The translations under genes and the position numbers were made by a program. The notes under the pieces were generated by a model that worked only from the letters and a program-made list of their open reading frames with translations, was not told the origin of the DNA and searched no databases. 64,000 nucleotides of DNA from Hexactinellida sp. DTS-2022 (taxonomy: Eukaryota; Porifera; Hexactinellida): assembly GCA_028753945.1 (NCBI GenBank), contig JAPNXP010000009.1, forward strand, positions 4,650,001-4,714,000. The letters run 5' to 3'. This document shows positions 1-12,632 of the stretch, piece after piece (position 1 is the stretch's first letter; the number at the start of each line of letters is the position of its first letter).

Positions 1-1385
1 TCCACAGCAAGTAGGTTGAGTTGTGCTAGCTGGAATGTTCGAGAAAGATTCCCAAGTATAGCTAGAATGTTTGAGAGAAGCAGTAGTGATGCAATGAATG
101 TAGGCTTTTCAATTTCATTGCAAAGCCCGTGGGAAGTTGCTTCTCCCTCAGCAGCCTCATGCTGTAACGTTGCATATACAGCCTTTATGCTTCTCCGAAG
201 AGCATCTACTGCACTTTGATGTGACAGCCACCTTGTCTCTGTAGGGCGTTGTAACTTCAAATGAGGTTCATTCAGTAACTTTTGCATCTCACAGAGTTCT
301 GAAGTACGCACAGTACTCCTTGAAAAAAAGACATATATTTGATTCAGAATTCGCTGGAATCTTTGGATCATTGTAGATGCATTACTAGCATCACAGGCTG
401 CAAGAGATAACCTATGTGCACTACAGTGTGTAGCAATGAATGTAGGTACTACTTGCTTGATCCTAGTCACCACACCTTGTTCACATCCCACCATGACTGA
501 GGCTCCATCAGTTGCACCACCTGCTAGCTTGCTAATATCAAGTGTAACCGGTGCTTTAGAGGTTAGGTAAGAAATCACAGCTTCTGTTATTACATCTGCT
601 GTTCCATGGATGATTTCTAGTAATTTTAGATTCCTGGTCCGAACAACTGCGTTGTTATCCAGATACTGAATACTAATACCAAGTTGTTTAGCCACAGAAA
701 TATCTGTAGCCTCATCAAGGATGATAGAATAAAAAGGCGATTCATTTACTTCACGGAGAATCTCCTCTTCTAGAGTCTTGCCTATCACTTCAACAATTTC
801 TCCCATTATCTGCTCGGATTCATAGTTTGTATTGCCAGATTTTTTCAGCACTGATAGGCTCTTGTTACCTAGTAGTACACACAGCTCTCTCAAATCTGAA
901 AAATTTGTGGTATGGGCTATTTCATGTTTGTTGAGATAGTACATGCAACGCATAGCATCACAGAAGGAAGATTCGTCGACTGTCAGTATGTTACTTCTTT
1001 CCACCATGTTTAATACAGTAGATTTATTAGCTACTCTGGTTACCCACTCCTGATAAACTATGTGACTATCTGCGTGAGCTGTGCACGACTCATGTCTCCG
1101 AAGTTTATCAGGTCTGTTTCCTGTATATGGCATAGTAATAAACACTCCCGATCGGCTTCGAACTTCGTATTTATTGTAAATACAATACTTACAGTAAAGG
1201 CCATCTTCTTTCAACTTTAGCCACGGATAAATATCTCGCCATTTCGACTCTCCAAACGATCTCCAGGAAGTTGTATTACCACGTCTTGAGCTGGAGGACT
1301 CACCGAAAAAACTCACCCCTAATTTTACTGAAGATGACTCAGAGCAGGGACGATGAGTATTAGAGTTAGACTGGATCGATTCTTG
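1..1385 (-). CDS. hAT-family transposase with TTF-type zinc finger (KIAA1586/ZNF862-like), partial
   Basis: Continuous open frame on the minus strand from an upstream TAA at 1386-1388 to the left edge, about 460 codons without a stop. Near the N-terminus a TTF-type finger is visible: W-x-D-I-Y-P-W-L, then C-K-Y-C, then H-E-S-C-T-A-H. Further on come DEATDIS (first acidic motif of the RNase H-like fold), DGASVMVG, THCSAHRLSLA and TRWLSHQSAV, the usual order in DUF4371/hAT proteins such as KIAA1586 and ZNF862. The C-terminal dimerisation part lies outside the window. No ATG precedes the finger; the first in-frame Met is at 1133, after the C-x2-C, so the N-terminus may come from an upstream exon or be lost. 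The frame is clean compared with the decayed hAT copies elsewhere here, so it is either recent or domesticated. The family is clear, the host function is not. Confidence 0.85.
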
Positions 1386-1634
1386 TTATGGAAGGAATTC
1401 ATGCACAATCTTTGTTGTCCCTCGGAAAGTTTAAGCTTTTTTAGTGGCATGTCAATCTAGCGTCAGGATTCAGCTCTAAATCACGCGGTTAATTAAGTTC
1501 TAAGTTAAATAATGTAAAAAAACAGTAGCACTAGAATAATTAAGTAATAATATTTGAAAATGTCAGAAATGTGATCGAAAGAATTGCTATGGGTAATTAT
1601 ATAGTAGATTTATCCCGTATTCCCCCATTATAAC
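1386..1634. other. Non-coding flank of the hAT ORF
   Basis: AT-rich sequence upstream of the minus-strand hAT frame. I see no TIR, promoter motif or ORF that I can defend. Confidence 0.4.
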
Positions 1635-1818
1635 CAGTGTATTATACAGCCATTTGTAAATACGCTCCTAATCCTGGTCTGATCCAATTTTCATACGCCT
1701 AAATCACAAATTAATGTTACGGTATAGGAGTGGATTCCAAATTTTCGCGCTCCTAAATTCAAATTTTCCAAAAATCATGCTCCAAAAGGAGCGTCTAGCG
1801 CTCCTGGATAATACCTTG
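1635..1818. mobile_element. 184-bp hAT MITE, copy 1 of family CAGTGTATTATAC
   Basis: Starts CAGTGTATTATAC and ends GGATAATACCTTG (imperfect TIRs). It is flanked by exact 8-bp duplications ATTATAAC at 1627-1634 and 1819-1826. A second copy of the same length lies at 22550-22733. The 8-bp duplication and CA..TG ends indicate hAT mobilisation. Confidence 0.85.
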
Positions 1819-1939
1819 ATTATAACCTCGTAATTCGGAGTTTAAATATTCACCCACAAAAGGGACAATAATCTTCCTTATTCCTTAGGGGTGTGAATTA
1901 GGCACTGAGTGTGCACCCTCCTATCAAAAAATCCTGGCG

Positions 1940-2190
1940 AGAACCCTGAAAATGACATGCGTTGTGCTATCTCTGAGACACCCCAAAGGATTAAAAAACT
2001 TGTTGAACAAAACAGTTACATCCTTCACATTGGTCGAGCTGTTTTAATTAGATTGAGTTTCTTAATTATATTAGAAATTGTTAGCTTTTCCAGTATGGTA
2101 GTCAGAAGAAGTGTAGGGGCGTGATAATTCACAGATTGGCCAAGGGGGGGCATGGGGTGAAAAAGTTTAAGAACTCCTGGTTCAGGGTTT
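1940..2190 (+). pseudogene. 3' remnant of a hAT (GTF2IRD2/ZBED5-like) element
   Basis: About 25 codons around 1955-2030 (MRCAISETPQRIKKLVEQ) resemble the C-terminal end of GTF2IRD2/SCAND3/ZBED5-type hAT transposases, where a Met-Arg-x-Ala-Leu-Ser...Pro-Arg-Ile-x-x-Leu pattern precedes the stop. About 130 bp downstream, GTGAAAAAGTTTAAGAAC at 2158-2175 matches the known right end of many hAT elements. The rest of the element is absent. The assignment rests on short matches. Confidence 0.45.
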
Positions 2191-3760
2191 TTTTAAGGTT
2201 GAGACCTTGGTGCAACTCAGCGCAGCCTTGGTGTAACTCAACAATGCAGAGGCCGCGGCCGACCCGAATCGTGGTGTTTTTCAACACTACAAAGGCCGCT
2301 GCCGACCTGAATCGTGGTGTAACTCCAAAAGATCTTGGTGCAAATTTTACACCAAGATCGGCCTTAAAAAAAGCCCTGCCTGGCCTAAACTAACATTTCT
2401 AAATCTAATACTATATTTATATTTCAGTTCTTGAATGGTCCGTAAAGAGAGCTAATTGTACTACACTTGGCAACTTTCGCTTAAACATCGAGTTTTAGCC
2501 GATTCGGGACTCGTTGTACAAAAGCACCAATTTATTTATGCATAATTTTCTTGACTACAGGCCACAGCATCAAATTCGATGTATTCTTGGATTTTTTAAA
2601 TTAGCGGTTTTCTGCTAAACTGCCGATAATACCCCTCCTTCGAAGTTTGTCAAATTTATTCTGATCAACTAAGCATCATATTCGTGGCCAATAAGATATT
2701 TTTTATCCATTTTACGGCAAGACTGCCTTATGAATGCGACAACATTCAATTCTCACATGATTTCCTACTATTATTTAACACATCTTGTTCGACTCCGCTC
2801 AGCTATCTGAGTCTAGTTACCTATGCACATAGAGACTCTGTAAATTGTCATTTGACGCGATCTTTGCGAGAATTTCATTCTCATCACTTGGAAACATGGA
2901 TTGAGATGATGCTTGTTATGCCAAAAGGTGGCTATGGAAGTTCTAAAGTTTCCTTTGATTTCTCCAGTATTCATGGTTAATTCACCGCATCAATCATTCT
3001 AAAGCGTTTTGAAATATTTCGTAAACTGTAAGGATACAACTGCTTCTGGATTAACCCCCATGTTGGAACCACTGCTCTAGATCATGTGAGAGTCATGTCA
3101 TAAAAAGTTGACCAATGCACCTTGTAAAGAGCAAAAAAGAAATGCTATGGAATGAAGTAAAGATGTCAATATCAAAAGAATCCGCCTACAGCTCTATTCT
3201 TTCGAAAATATTTATGCATTTTATGTGAAGAGGTGGCACCTTTGTGAATTTAGGACACGATATCAATATCAGAAGATTTGTAAGATGCTATGTTACCTAA
3301 ACTTGAAAAATAGATATTTTGATAATCTACTATCGTGTTTCGTAACAATTAACTGAACTAGTGCTCGGGACGCGTGATAAGATCATTTATTCATGTGTGG
3401 ATCCAAGATTTGTTAAAGAGGGGGCTGTCATTTTATGAAAATGACAACGCTCTATTCCCCCCAGTGGGGTTCCAAGGGCTTTTCCCTGCATACAACATAT
3501 GATCGAGTGCTATTTGCCCAATTTCAATACCCAACAAGTGGGATGGATACTTTGTATATTATTCTGCACTTTTCGAAAATCACGAGAGCATATGCCACAT
3601 TTTACTCAAAGGAGTGGAAATTATCGGCTGTTAAATTAATTAAAGACATTTTGTAATCCTTTGATCAAATAACCATATAGCACATACTACATTATGGAAT
3701 AGAAGCTTATACTGTATATGCGTGAGTAATCTTCGATCTAAAGTATTCAACAAATATTTA
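2191..3760. other. Unannotated AT-rich stretch
   Basis: At 2200-2400 a GC-richer patch repeats words such as GGCCG and GACC..GAATCGTGGTGT. The rest is AT-rich with only short chance ORFs. No gene recognised. Confidence 0.4.
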
Positions 3761-3911
3761 CAGTAGAGCCTCTGAACAACGGACACCTTGGGACCGGAAC
3801 CGTTGTCCGTTATTTAGAGGTTGTTTTACTATTAGACATATGCTAAATAAATAAATACGTGCCACGATGGTTGTCCGCTATTTGGAGTGTCCGTTATGGG
3901 AGGCTCCACTG
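3761..3911. mobile_element. Pogo/Tigger-like MITE, 151 bp
   Basis: Begins CAGTAGAGCCTCTGAAC and ends GGGAGGCTCCACTG, so the TIRs pair as CAGTRGAGCCTC. Preceded by TA. Inner copies of TTGTCCG and ACGGACA pair as well. Short size, CAGT/ACTG ends and TA target fit Tc1/mariner-pogo MITEs. The right flank is TT, so the TA duplication is imperfect. Confidence 0.7.
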
Positions 3912-3992
3912 TTATTAACACTAAATAATGTTGCAACTTTAGTTTCTGACAATATTAGAAGCTAAACAATTTTTCTAGTATGAATAATAATA

Positions 3993-4177
3993 CAGTCAAC
4001 TCCGCTTAATCGGGTCACATCGGGACCAGGTGTTTTTGACCCGATTAAGCGGAGAAACCGATTAACCGAAAATATTGTAAGCCATACTGTAATTCTGTCC
4101 TATAAATCCTGTGAAATTTTGACCCGATTAAGCGGAGAAACCGATTAACCGGTGTCCCAATTAAGCGGAGTTGAGTG
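3993..4177. mobile_element. Pogo-like MITE, 185 bp (TCCGCTTAA type)
   Basis: Ends CAGTCAACTCCGCTTAAT and TTAAGCGGAGTTGAGTG are inverted repeats with TA on both sides (3991-3992, 4178-4179). Two internal blocks GACCCGATTAAGCGGAG are tandem-like. Related termini occur at 42907-43414 and near 53080-53150. Confidence 0.8.
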
Positions 4178-4179
4178 TA

Positions 4180-5570
4180 TAAGGAAAATACTAGTAATTT
4201 GCAACATAATTACAATATTAGATGGTGAGGTCACTAATTGAGGTAATTATAGCATCTGGCACAACTGCACACTAATTAAGACAGATTATGAAATCCAGGT
4301 AATTTATTGAAGGTAATTTAAATCGAAGGGAGGACGGCACTGTTTGGTGTTCCATGATTTAACGTTTACTCCCCTGTTGTTAGTTCCTATTACATCAACT
4401 TGAGTTCTCACTGCAAATGTTATCATATTACCTCGTTGAGGCTTCAATGATTATCCAAACTATCAAACTCTTAATTTGCCAAATATGAGACAATCTATTT
4501 AGGATGGTTTCAAATGTTTAATTTTGCACACGCTGATCAAAATATTTAGCAGCAGCACGAGGATAAGCTCGTTACGATCGAACAATGTTGCATGAGGCCC
4601 ACCATGATCAAAGTGATGTAGTGATCAGTCTATACTTTATCTAAGAAAATATTCAGCATACTGCTTCTAAAATTGCTGTAGCTTTTCATCGTACTAGACT
4701 ATAAATGTCAGCATTATAAGATTTTTGGACGAGTATTTTAGCTTTAATGATGCCACATGTTATAAATGGTCGAAAAATCACCAAAATATTCAAAATATTT
4801 AACCTCCTCCACAGGCCTAATGGTAATTAAACTTTGTTTGTTCTTCAAAGAAATGCTTGTACTTGTTATTTATACATTATTTCTTTGGAAGATTCAAGTT
4901 GTCTCTTATAATATTCTTTTAGAGAAAGTCTGCGAATACCCAAAATCTTTCTTTTGAGAAGAAGTGACAAAAATTTGAGACAAAGTTGAAATAACTTTCT
5001 CTATGTTTGAATGTTATTTGTTTAGTTCCTCGTGGAGTGTTTATCAATCCAATTACTTCCATTCAACCGTCGAGATTATTCATTTTCAGTAGAACGATCA
5101 CCAGTTTTTGAAAGGGGTTAGTTAAAAATCGGGGTTAAATTCTTTTCAACAGCTTACTAAGATATATGGGCATCATTGGGGTTGTAAGAAAGTTTGTTAA
5201 CCAATAACTGACCAGCTAGAACGATCATAGGGTAACTTTTTTCATACAAAATCTATTGGAAAATTCAAAATGCGACAACTGAGGACCGAAATAATTGTGA
5301 TAAGGGGTATACTGAATCTGCACGAGGGAAGATGATGTTTGAGATCTCATGACAAGAACAGGAAGTAAACACCTTACTTTACACTAGATTGAATGGGAAG
5401 AAATCTGTAATAAACAATGAGTGAATGATTTATTTTCAAGTTAGAAGTTGAATTGTTCAAAGAAAAACTACACTATTTATAGCTGAAAATGTTGTTAGTT
5501 GCCTTAACAATCAGTGATTCTTTAAACAAAAGATGATCAAGAGAAAAATTATGCCAAGGATATTATAACA
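4180..5570. other. AT-rich stretch without a recognisable gene
   Basis: Only short chance ORFs; no splice-bounded exon or repeat stands out. Confidence 0.4.
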
Positions 5571-5574
5571 TAGT

Positions 5575-5648
5575 GATTGATCCTGGATTCGAACCCAGAA
5601 TCCACATTTTGAGTGGTTCAACCCAAACCAATCTGCTACCAATGCATC
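5575..5648 (-). tRNA. tRNA-like sequence (degenerate tRNA or SINE head)
   Basis: Reading the minus strand: a D-arm-like GGTAGCAGATTGG (A box), an anticodon-stem-like CCAC...GTGG around a seven-base loop TCAAAAT, and a B box GGGTTCGAATCC with pairing CTGG/CCAG. Position 33 would be C instead of U and the acceptor arms do not pair well. It is probably a tRNA pseudogene or tRNA-derived SINE rather than a working tRNA. Confidence 0.35.
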
Positions 5649-5907
5649 TTACGATATACATATTCTACTTGTAGAACAAATAATGATCTAATGTAGTGTA
5701 ATGAGTTTAATGAATATTTCCTTCCATTAATATTGAAATAACGATACACGTAAAACTTTATGAAAACTTTTTTTATAATATGAGCTTTCGTAGATGTAAA
5801 TTTTGGACCACATAAGAGTTTTGGACTCAAATAATTTGAGCTTTGAGAAATTTTCTTAAGTTGGCACAATATTTTGATGTAATCTAATTTTTCGGTTTAT
5901 TTATACC

Positions 5908-7720
5908 AGGGGACCCCAACCTTTTTTAATCGAGGGCCACATTAGTTTATAAAAACTTGATTGAGGGCCGCAACTCAAATAAAATAAAAATTCCCACGGC
6001 ATATATATTTCAATTTTTATTGTAGCCTAACTTTGAATCTTTTAATCATGTTATTTTTGATTGATTATTATCAATTACAAGACTTAGCTACCACTATGAC
6101 TATAACTAAACGTATGTAGTGTCATTTGGCGATCTGAGCCTGTTTCTTTATCACTAATTGGTCAACTTCTACTTTTAAATTTGCAACACTGAGGCAAAGC
6201 AATACCTGTCAGTGACAATCAGTTAATCGTGACCTAGTTTCGGATTTCACGATTTTCATTCTGGAAAATGTTTGTTCTCAATTATAAGTGCTGCCGAATA
6301 CAGCAGCCATTCGCTTTGTATTGGCACAAACATTCGGAAATATATTAGAGTGTAGAGTATGATAAAATTGCAGTGTGGACAACTCTTTATGTTTTGAACT
6401 ATCATCGTGTTTGGACTGCAGATCTATGATTTCCATTTGCAAATCATCCGAAAGTCCCTCACATCAACAATAAATGGATCTGCAAACAGTAAAATATCCT
6501 TTGAGTAAGCATTAAATCTCCAAATTGTGTTTTGAATTGTTCTTTGAGTGATTCAATGTCTGTCTTGCCCATGATTTTGCAAATGCTATGGTAACAGATT
6601 CATCATTCTTGACAATTTGGCATAATTTAAAATGCGAAAAATTTCCTGATGAAAGTTGTTTTTCAAAAAGGCTCAATTTTGCATCAAATGATTTAACGTC
6701 ATAAAACATTTCATTAACAAGTTTCCCTTACCCTTATAGCCGCAAGTTGAATTCATTGAGGTGTTGTGTGACATCTGCTAAAATGCAAGCTGCCACACAC
6801 ATTTCCATCGCACAGTTCATCTACTGGACGCCCCTTTGTTTTCATGAAATCACATATTTCTTTACGTAGCTCAAAGAATCGATTCAAAACTTTACCACGG
6901 CTAAGCCAACGTACTTTCTTAGCGGTAGATTACATCGTAATAATCTGCATCTAGATCCTTCAAAAACTCTGAAATTGACGGTGGTTCAGAGCTTGTGCAC
7001 GGATGTAATTTACCGTTGTCAATACTGTCTTCATCACACAGTCCAAGTCAAGTGATTTTGCACATATATCTTGTTGGTGAATGATACAATGAAGGGCGAT
7101 GGGAAAATTTGCACCAATACCTCCATTTGTTTGTTTATTCGTCCAATTAATCCAGTCTTTCTTCCAACCATATTTTTGGCCCCATCTGTTGTAACGGATG
7201 TGAGTTTCTTCCAATCCAGATTGAGGGATAGAAATGTTTCATGAAGTTTTTCGAAAACATCAAATCCTGTTGTAGTCCCTTTCAAGCTATGTAGAGCAGC
7301 TCATTCTTCAGTTATTTGGAACTCTTTGTCAATACCACGTATAATAACTAGCAGTTGACTTGTATCACTCACATCACAACTTTTTTTCTTCCAACGCAAT
7401 TGAAAAACATTCAAATTTATCTTTAACGCTCAGCAACTGTGATCGTAGATTGTCACTCATTTCTTCTATACGTCGTGTAACAGTGCTAGCAGACAAACTT
7501 ACAGCCTCGAACAAATTCATTTTGTTAAGACATATGCAATTATTGCAATCTTCCTCTTTGAGTAAGCATTTTTCAACAAATTCACCATCGCAAAACGGTT
7601 ATATGACGCGAAAATGGTGGCAGAATCTTCATTCAGTTTATTTTTGAACAAGTACATTTGAGATAATCGATTCTTTTTAAAATATTCGAGTTTTTCTAAA
7701 ATAAAAAATCGATAGGACAT
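5908..7720 (-). pseudogene. hAT transposase pseudogene, Charlie type (GTF2IRD2/SCAND3-like)
   Basis: Minus-strand fragments in order from 7720 down: FEAVSLSASTVTRRIEEM, a DVSDTSQLLVIIRGIDKEF block, LKGTTTGFDVFEKL, LTSVTTDGAKNMVGRKTG (second acidic motif region), HCIIHQQDICAKSLDLD, TVNYIRAQALNHRQFQ, then FEKQLSSGNFSHFKLCQ. These follow the GTF2IRD2/SCAND3/EPM2AIP1-like order, but frames shift between 7030 and 7290 and stops occur. The left edge at 5908 starts CAGGGGACCCCAACC, the usual hAT end of this group. No matching right TIR was found, so the element is probably truncated on that side. Confidence 0.8.
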
Positions 7721-7788
7721 TGTACCTTAAAAACTAAAACACTGAGAGTAGAGAGGAAAAGTCGGCTATAATACATTGTACTCAGATC

Positions 7789-8617
7789 CAGTGGCGTAGC
7801 CAGGGTTGTGCGCGGTGGGGCGGGGCACCACCAAATGTTTTTGCGCAGCACCTCAGGTGGTCCGCATTTTTTAATACACTTTAAGTAGTAAGCATTAATT
7901 CTCAAGTCATCACTTGTAATGATTGAAATTACCACTTAAAAATAACCTTGATTGAAAAATAACAGGAGTTAAAACTCATATCTGTCCTCGGCAAGGAAAT
8001 TAATGGATTTGCGATAGAAGAAAAATCTTTGATGTATCTACGATAATAATATCCTGCTTATATAACTTCCCAAGAAATGTTTACTTCTTTTTGACTTGAG
8101 GATGAGACCATTAAATAATCGATTCTACATAACTCGAAAACGTATGCCCGAGATCTGAAAATTTAGTCCTCCAAATTTGGCATCTTTTACCCTGCAGAGT
8201 TAAGGTGATAGCCCCTTCGATCGGATCAGAAATTCTAAAATTTTCAAAGGAGATACTTCAATATCTAAGAACTGCACAACGGCATTTTCAATCATCTTCG
8301 ATACTTGTATACACTATGTTTGAATTGAAATACATCTTGGATATAATTTTTTGTGGACTGTACATGAACTTTTGGAAAATCTCCTCGACGTTTCTGCAGT
8401 AGTTAATTCGCCTATCACCGGTCCGATTATACTTCGTTCGCAAATTGATTTGGACTTTGTGAATTGCCAAGGATTGTTTGGGATATAGGGGGAGGGAACG
8501 GCAGAAAATACAACCCCGTGCACCACCGAGATGAGCCCATCACCCCCGACGCACCATCGAAATGATCCCATGCACCACCGACGCACCACCACAAGTCTAG
8601 AGCTGACTACGCCACTG
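7789..8617. mobile_element. Non-autonomous hAT, 829 bp (CAGTGGCGTAGCC type)
   Basis: Ends CAGTGGCGTAGCCAG and CTGACTACGCCACTG, with exact 8-bp duplications CTCAGATC at 7781-7788 and 8618-8625. No transposase remnant inside. The right part holds repeated GCACCACCGA words. Confidence 0.9.
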
Positions 8618-8776
8618 CTCAGATCTTAAATAGATCTTTTTAGTATGTACTAATTCAATTCTCGAAGCGGTACATATTATCCGATAACTTAAGGGATGGG
8701 ACGGATGCGAATTTTTAACTCTGCGGATTCTGATGCGGAGCTCAAACCTATTGGCTTTCATTTTTACAATAGTACT

Positions 8777-9862
8777 ATTGTATGACAGTTTTTCTACCAT
8801 GACAGACTTACTACCTCTATTACTAGTACCATGGATGTTCTCTATACATGACATATTTACTACCCTTTAATCATGACTTGAGTTCTCATCACGCACGTCT
8901 TAGTTCTACTTTCACTATTACTATGCACTTTTAATGGATTTTCTTTCTTCTACTTGACTAAATACAAACAGTATTGTATTCATATGTAGGGAATATTTTC
9001 TTGTATCATAAAAAATCTTTTATTGAATTTGACTTGCTCAATCATCTATATAATTGAAATTTCCACATCCGCCTTCCCCGTATTCACTATTCACTTGGTT
9101 AATGAATATGTATAGCGTTGTGAACGGTATAGCAGATAGATAATTATTCTCACATCGGAGATGAGACCTTTTAATGGATTTAACAATACATAACCTATTG
9201 GGAAATCTGAGAATATATTAGCTGTCAAAAACCTTAACGCTCTACTCTATGATCATTGCATCACTGAAGCTGTCTGTGTAAAGAAACGTTGTAGTACGAC
9301 TATGTATCATATCAATAACTTCACCTAGTTGATAGCCTGAGGCAGACATTTTAAAATTTCGTCTCGCGAGTTTTGTTGAGTTCGATAAATCGCTCTGCAA
9401 AATTACATGGGAATGAAAATTCACGAGCTTTGAATACTTATTATAGGAAATTAACGCGAATTGCTCCAATTCGCGTCAATTTCATGGAACGTTAATTTCC
9501 GTCGTATTAATTTAATAGCGCGTAAATTTCCTATAATAAGATATTCAGAGATATTCATTATTGTATGTAATTTCTTGAATCAAGACTATAACTTGTGCCC
9601 TTTCTTAAATTGATGAGTAGAAGAAATAATAAAATGAATTACTATTACCTAAATAGTCATTAGAAGAAAGAAAGAAAGAAACCATTGAAAGTGCATAGTA
9701 ATAGTTAAAGTAGAACCCAGAAGTTGCGTGATGAGAACTCAAGCATGATTAAAGGGTTATAAATCTGTCATGTAGGGTAATAAATCTGTCATGGATAGAG
9801 AACATCCATGGTACTAGTAAAAGAGGTAGTAAGTCTGTCATGGTAGTGAACTGACCGGAATA
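8777..9862. mobile_element. Fold-back element with long inverted arms, about 1.1 kb
   Basis: Left arm about 8777-8975 and right arm about 9660-9860 are reverse complements with scattered differences. Shared words are CTACCATGACAG, ACTTACTACCTC, ACTAGTACCATGGATG and GAGTTCTCATCACGC. The outer word TATGACAGTTT is shared with the fold-back element at 31040-31444, so both belong to one family. Borders are approximate and I could not fix a target duplication. It contains the small MITE at 9437-9540. Confidence 0.65.
9437..9540. mobile_element. 104-bp palindromic MITE
   Basis: CTTATTATAGGAAATT at the left edge and its near-complement AAATTTCCTATAATAAG at the right edge give TIRs of about 16-24 bp. 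ATA on both sides may be a 3-bp duplication. It sits in the loop of the fold-back element. Confidence 0.6.
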
Positions 9863-10004
9863 ATCTTTTAAAGACCTGACCTGACCTGAGTTGATAATTA
9901 GGGAACTTTTGACAAGTCTATTAGCAAGGATGAAAACGTAAGATAATTTGGTACCTGTGGAGAAATGGGATGTCTGGTTCGCAGATTTTCCGTGAAATGC
10001 TAGC

Positions 10005-10320
10005 ATTGTTTGATCATAGTTGCCCTTCAAAAGCTACCATCTTTAGATTGATTGAGCAATTTGAGAATGACACCCCCTACCTGGTCGTCCGATTTCTTCA
10101 AAATTAGGACGAACATTGAAGCTGTACAAATAAATTTGTAAATGTCAAAGGTTTCTGCACTTGGGTCCCAAAACTTCTTTCAGAAGAACAAAAGCGTGAT
10201 GGGGTCAAGATCAGCATGGAATTACTGTCAAGGTACATGGCCGACAATGGCTTTCTCGAGCGGATAATTACGGGTGATGAATCTTGGTTTCATTATTACT
10301 AGCCGATTCGTTGGTAGGTT
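10005..10320 (+). pseudogene. Mariner transposase fragment
   Basis: Plus-strand frames give a helix-turn-helix-like CPSKATIFRLIEQFEND and, after a break, WVPKLLSEEQKRDGVKISMELLSRY followed by FLERIITGDESWFHYY. The WVPHxL...TGDE(S/T)W series is typical of mariner transposases, with D in TGDES being the first catalytic Asp. The remaining two acidic residues and both TIRs are missing. A second mariner scrap lies at 54395-54515 on the other strand. Confidence 0.8.
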
Positions 10321-11185
10321 GCTTTGAACACAAGCATACACCACCCGTTTCGCATTTGTTGTGGTTTATTTAATACTTCTTATATGAATTATAGCTTATG
10401 AGTGAGTATCCGCCCGTTAAAACAAAATATCCCGGAAATGTACAAATTACTATTTTATTAATAAATGGATTCAGTTTATAACATTGCTTGTACGAAACAT
10501 TTGGTTTTATACATTTTAAACAAAGGAAAAATTTTTTTTCCTCTGTCGGACATATTTTTCTGGACCCCCTGATAATTTTTGTGCTCCATCCAGTTATTCT
10601 TATCCCAATCACATTCTAAATAGCACTAAAATATTGTATTCTGGTTTCTATTTAATGGGTTTACTCTATGAACTTAGTAAATACAATTAAGCCAATCTGC
10701 CAGGTTGATTTCGATCAATTAATACATTCTTTTCACATAATCCAGTCATTTCACCAACATTTATCGATTTGTTTGAACGTTTGTGAGAATGAATCCACAC
10801 ACTAGTCATTAAATATGTGTAAGTTTCAAATCATTTGGTTAAGTAGTTGAGAAAATATGACGTTACATAATATGAATTTTAGTCTTCTTTTCTGGGTGTT
10901 TTGGATAGTATTAACATACCAAAACAGTTCGAACTTGTCTAGCTTAGTCAGCTCATAACTAATTGGACCAAACCTGCCATATAGATATTTTAAAAATAAA
11001 TTTCTGAAATCTGCTACAAATTTAATTTGAATCCATTTTATCCCACAAAATCACAGGGGATATTTGTGGACCATAAATTTTAGTTAATATGTTTCTCTGA
11101 AGCATTTTTAGGTGTATAGAAAATTTCAGGTTCCCTTTAAGCAGTGCCGAATTTAGGGTGGACCTAAGGATCTTTTCCTTGTACA
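10321..11185. other. AT-rich stretch, nothing recognised
   Basis: Only short chance ORFs. Confidence 0.4.
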
Positions 11186-11193
11186 TCTTGCAT

Positions 11194-11744
11194 CAGTGGC
11201 GTAGCCAGGGAGGGGGGGCATGGCCCCCCCGAAATATTTTATCATAGTTAAAATTATATCTATCTATCCAAATCAGTGGAAACCCCAGGGACTATGGGTC
11301 CAAAATTACCTGAAATTTTGTTTAAATATAATATTCATTTTGGCAAATATTGTTGTCTTTACTTATACTACAAGTGACTACTACAAAATAATGTCGATCT
11401 CCTGTTAGTTTTGGCAATTTCGTTGATGATTTCCTTTGGCACTATTTTCATTATTATTGCAAGACCAGTTAATTTTTCTTCCTCCATAGAATATATACTA
11501 GTAATACTACTCTAGAAACTATAAAAAGAAGAATTAGACAATTACCACTGTAAAATCGACAACAAACGATTCTCTTTGTTTAATGCAAAGTATATAAAAA
11601 ACACTAATCTGATTCTCATTGAATAAGGTTATTGATTGACCATTGCATTATTATTAATTTTATACTAACTAATGACGACAAACTATAGTATAATTTGGAA
11701 CTACCTTGCCCCCCCCCCGAATAAAAAAGCTGGCTACGCCATTG
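11194..11744. mobile_element. Non-autonomous hAT, 551 bp
   Basis: Ends CAGTGGCGTAGCCAGG and CTGGCTACGCCATTG with exact 8-bp duplications TCTTGCAT at 11186-11193 and 11745-11752. Same terminal type as the element at 7789-8617 but a different interior. Confidence 0.9.
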
Positions 11745-12120
11745 TCTTGCATATAAAACACTAACTAACTCATTTTCTTCTTGTATGTTATACCGCGATG
11801 GTTTTTTGTTTGTTCAAATTGATTGAGCAACCGATAAGACTAGAGACTAAATTTGTCATACAGGTTGAAAATGGCCTATCTAAAAACAAGTTTAAATCTA
11901 TACTATTTATATACAGTGGAACCATCAATAGTAACGCTAATGACTGACTAACCCAACAGTCTGACAAAAGAATTGCCCTTATGTAGTAGAGGTGCACAAG
12001 GTGATTATAATTTATAATAAGGAAATCCTATGTAATATTATTCGGTTAAACTGAAAATTCAACTATTCGGTTGCAACCATGGTTGCAACCATAAATAAAA
12101 ACCTCACAGTGGGTTGGAAG

Positions 12121-12409
12121 CAGTAGCGGCGTCAGCCCAAATTCGGGGGGTCTCAAGCCCCCCCGTAATTATAGAGAGCCCCCCCGTAATTTTGGGTAAG
12201 CCGACGCATTCTTTTGAATTGGACAAAAACTTTGTAATTTGAGTACGATAGCTTATGTTTTAAAGTTTGTTTTTCTTTCTGGCAATTGTACGTGCATTCT
12301 TATTACTCGAAATAATTAAAAGTTAATTTGCAGCGTACGCTTGGCCCCCTCGAAAAAGAGTTTCGGCATTCCCAGCCCCCCCGTTCTTCGATTTCTGGCG
12401 CCGCCCCTG
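12121..12409. mobile_element. hAT MITE, 289 bp
   Basis: Ends CAGTAGCGGCGTCAGCC and GGCGCCGCCCCTG with exact 8-bp duplications GTTGGAAG at 12113-12120 and 12410-12417. Subterminal runs AGCCCCCCCGTAAT are repeated. Confidence 0.88.
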
Positions 12410-12632
12410 GTTGGAAGTAAAATTATAAGTTAACTACTTACGGTACGAATTGTATCTGTTAATGAAATATGATGTAATAGTTTATTTAGCAGGCTTTTAC
12501 AGAGTTGTATAAAAATATTTTATATTATTATATCAATTTATATGCATAGAGTAGCATGGATGGTTACTTGTTTAACAGTGACGCTAAATCGAATCGTAAC
12601 TGTAGCTCCAGAACGGTTAATGTTAGTGTTTA

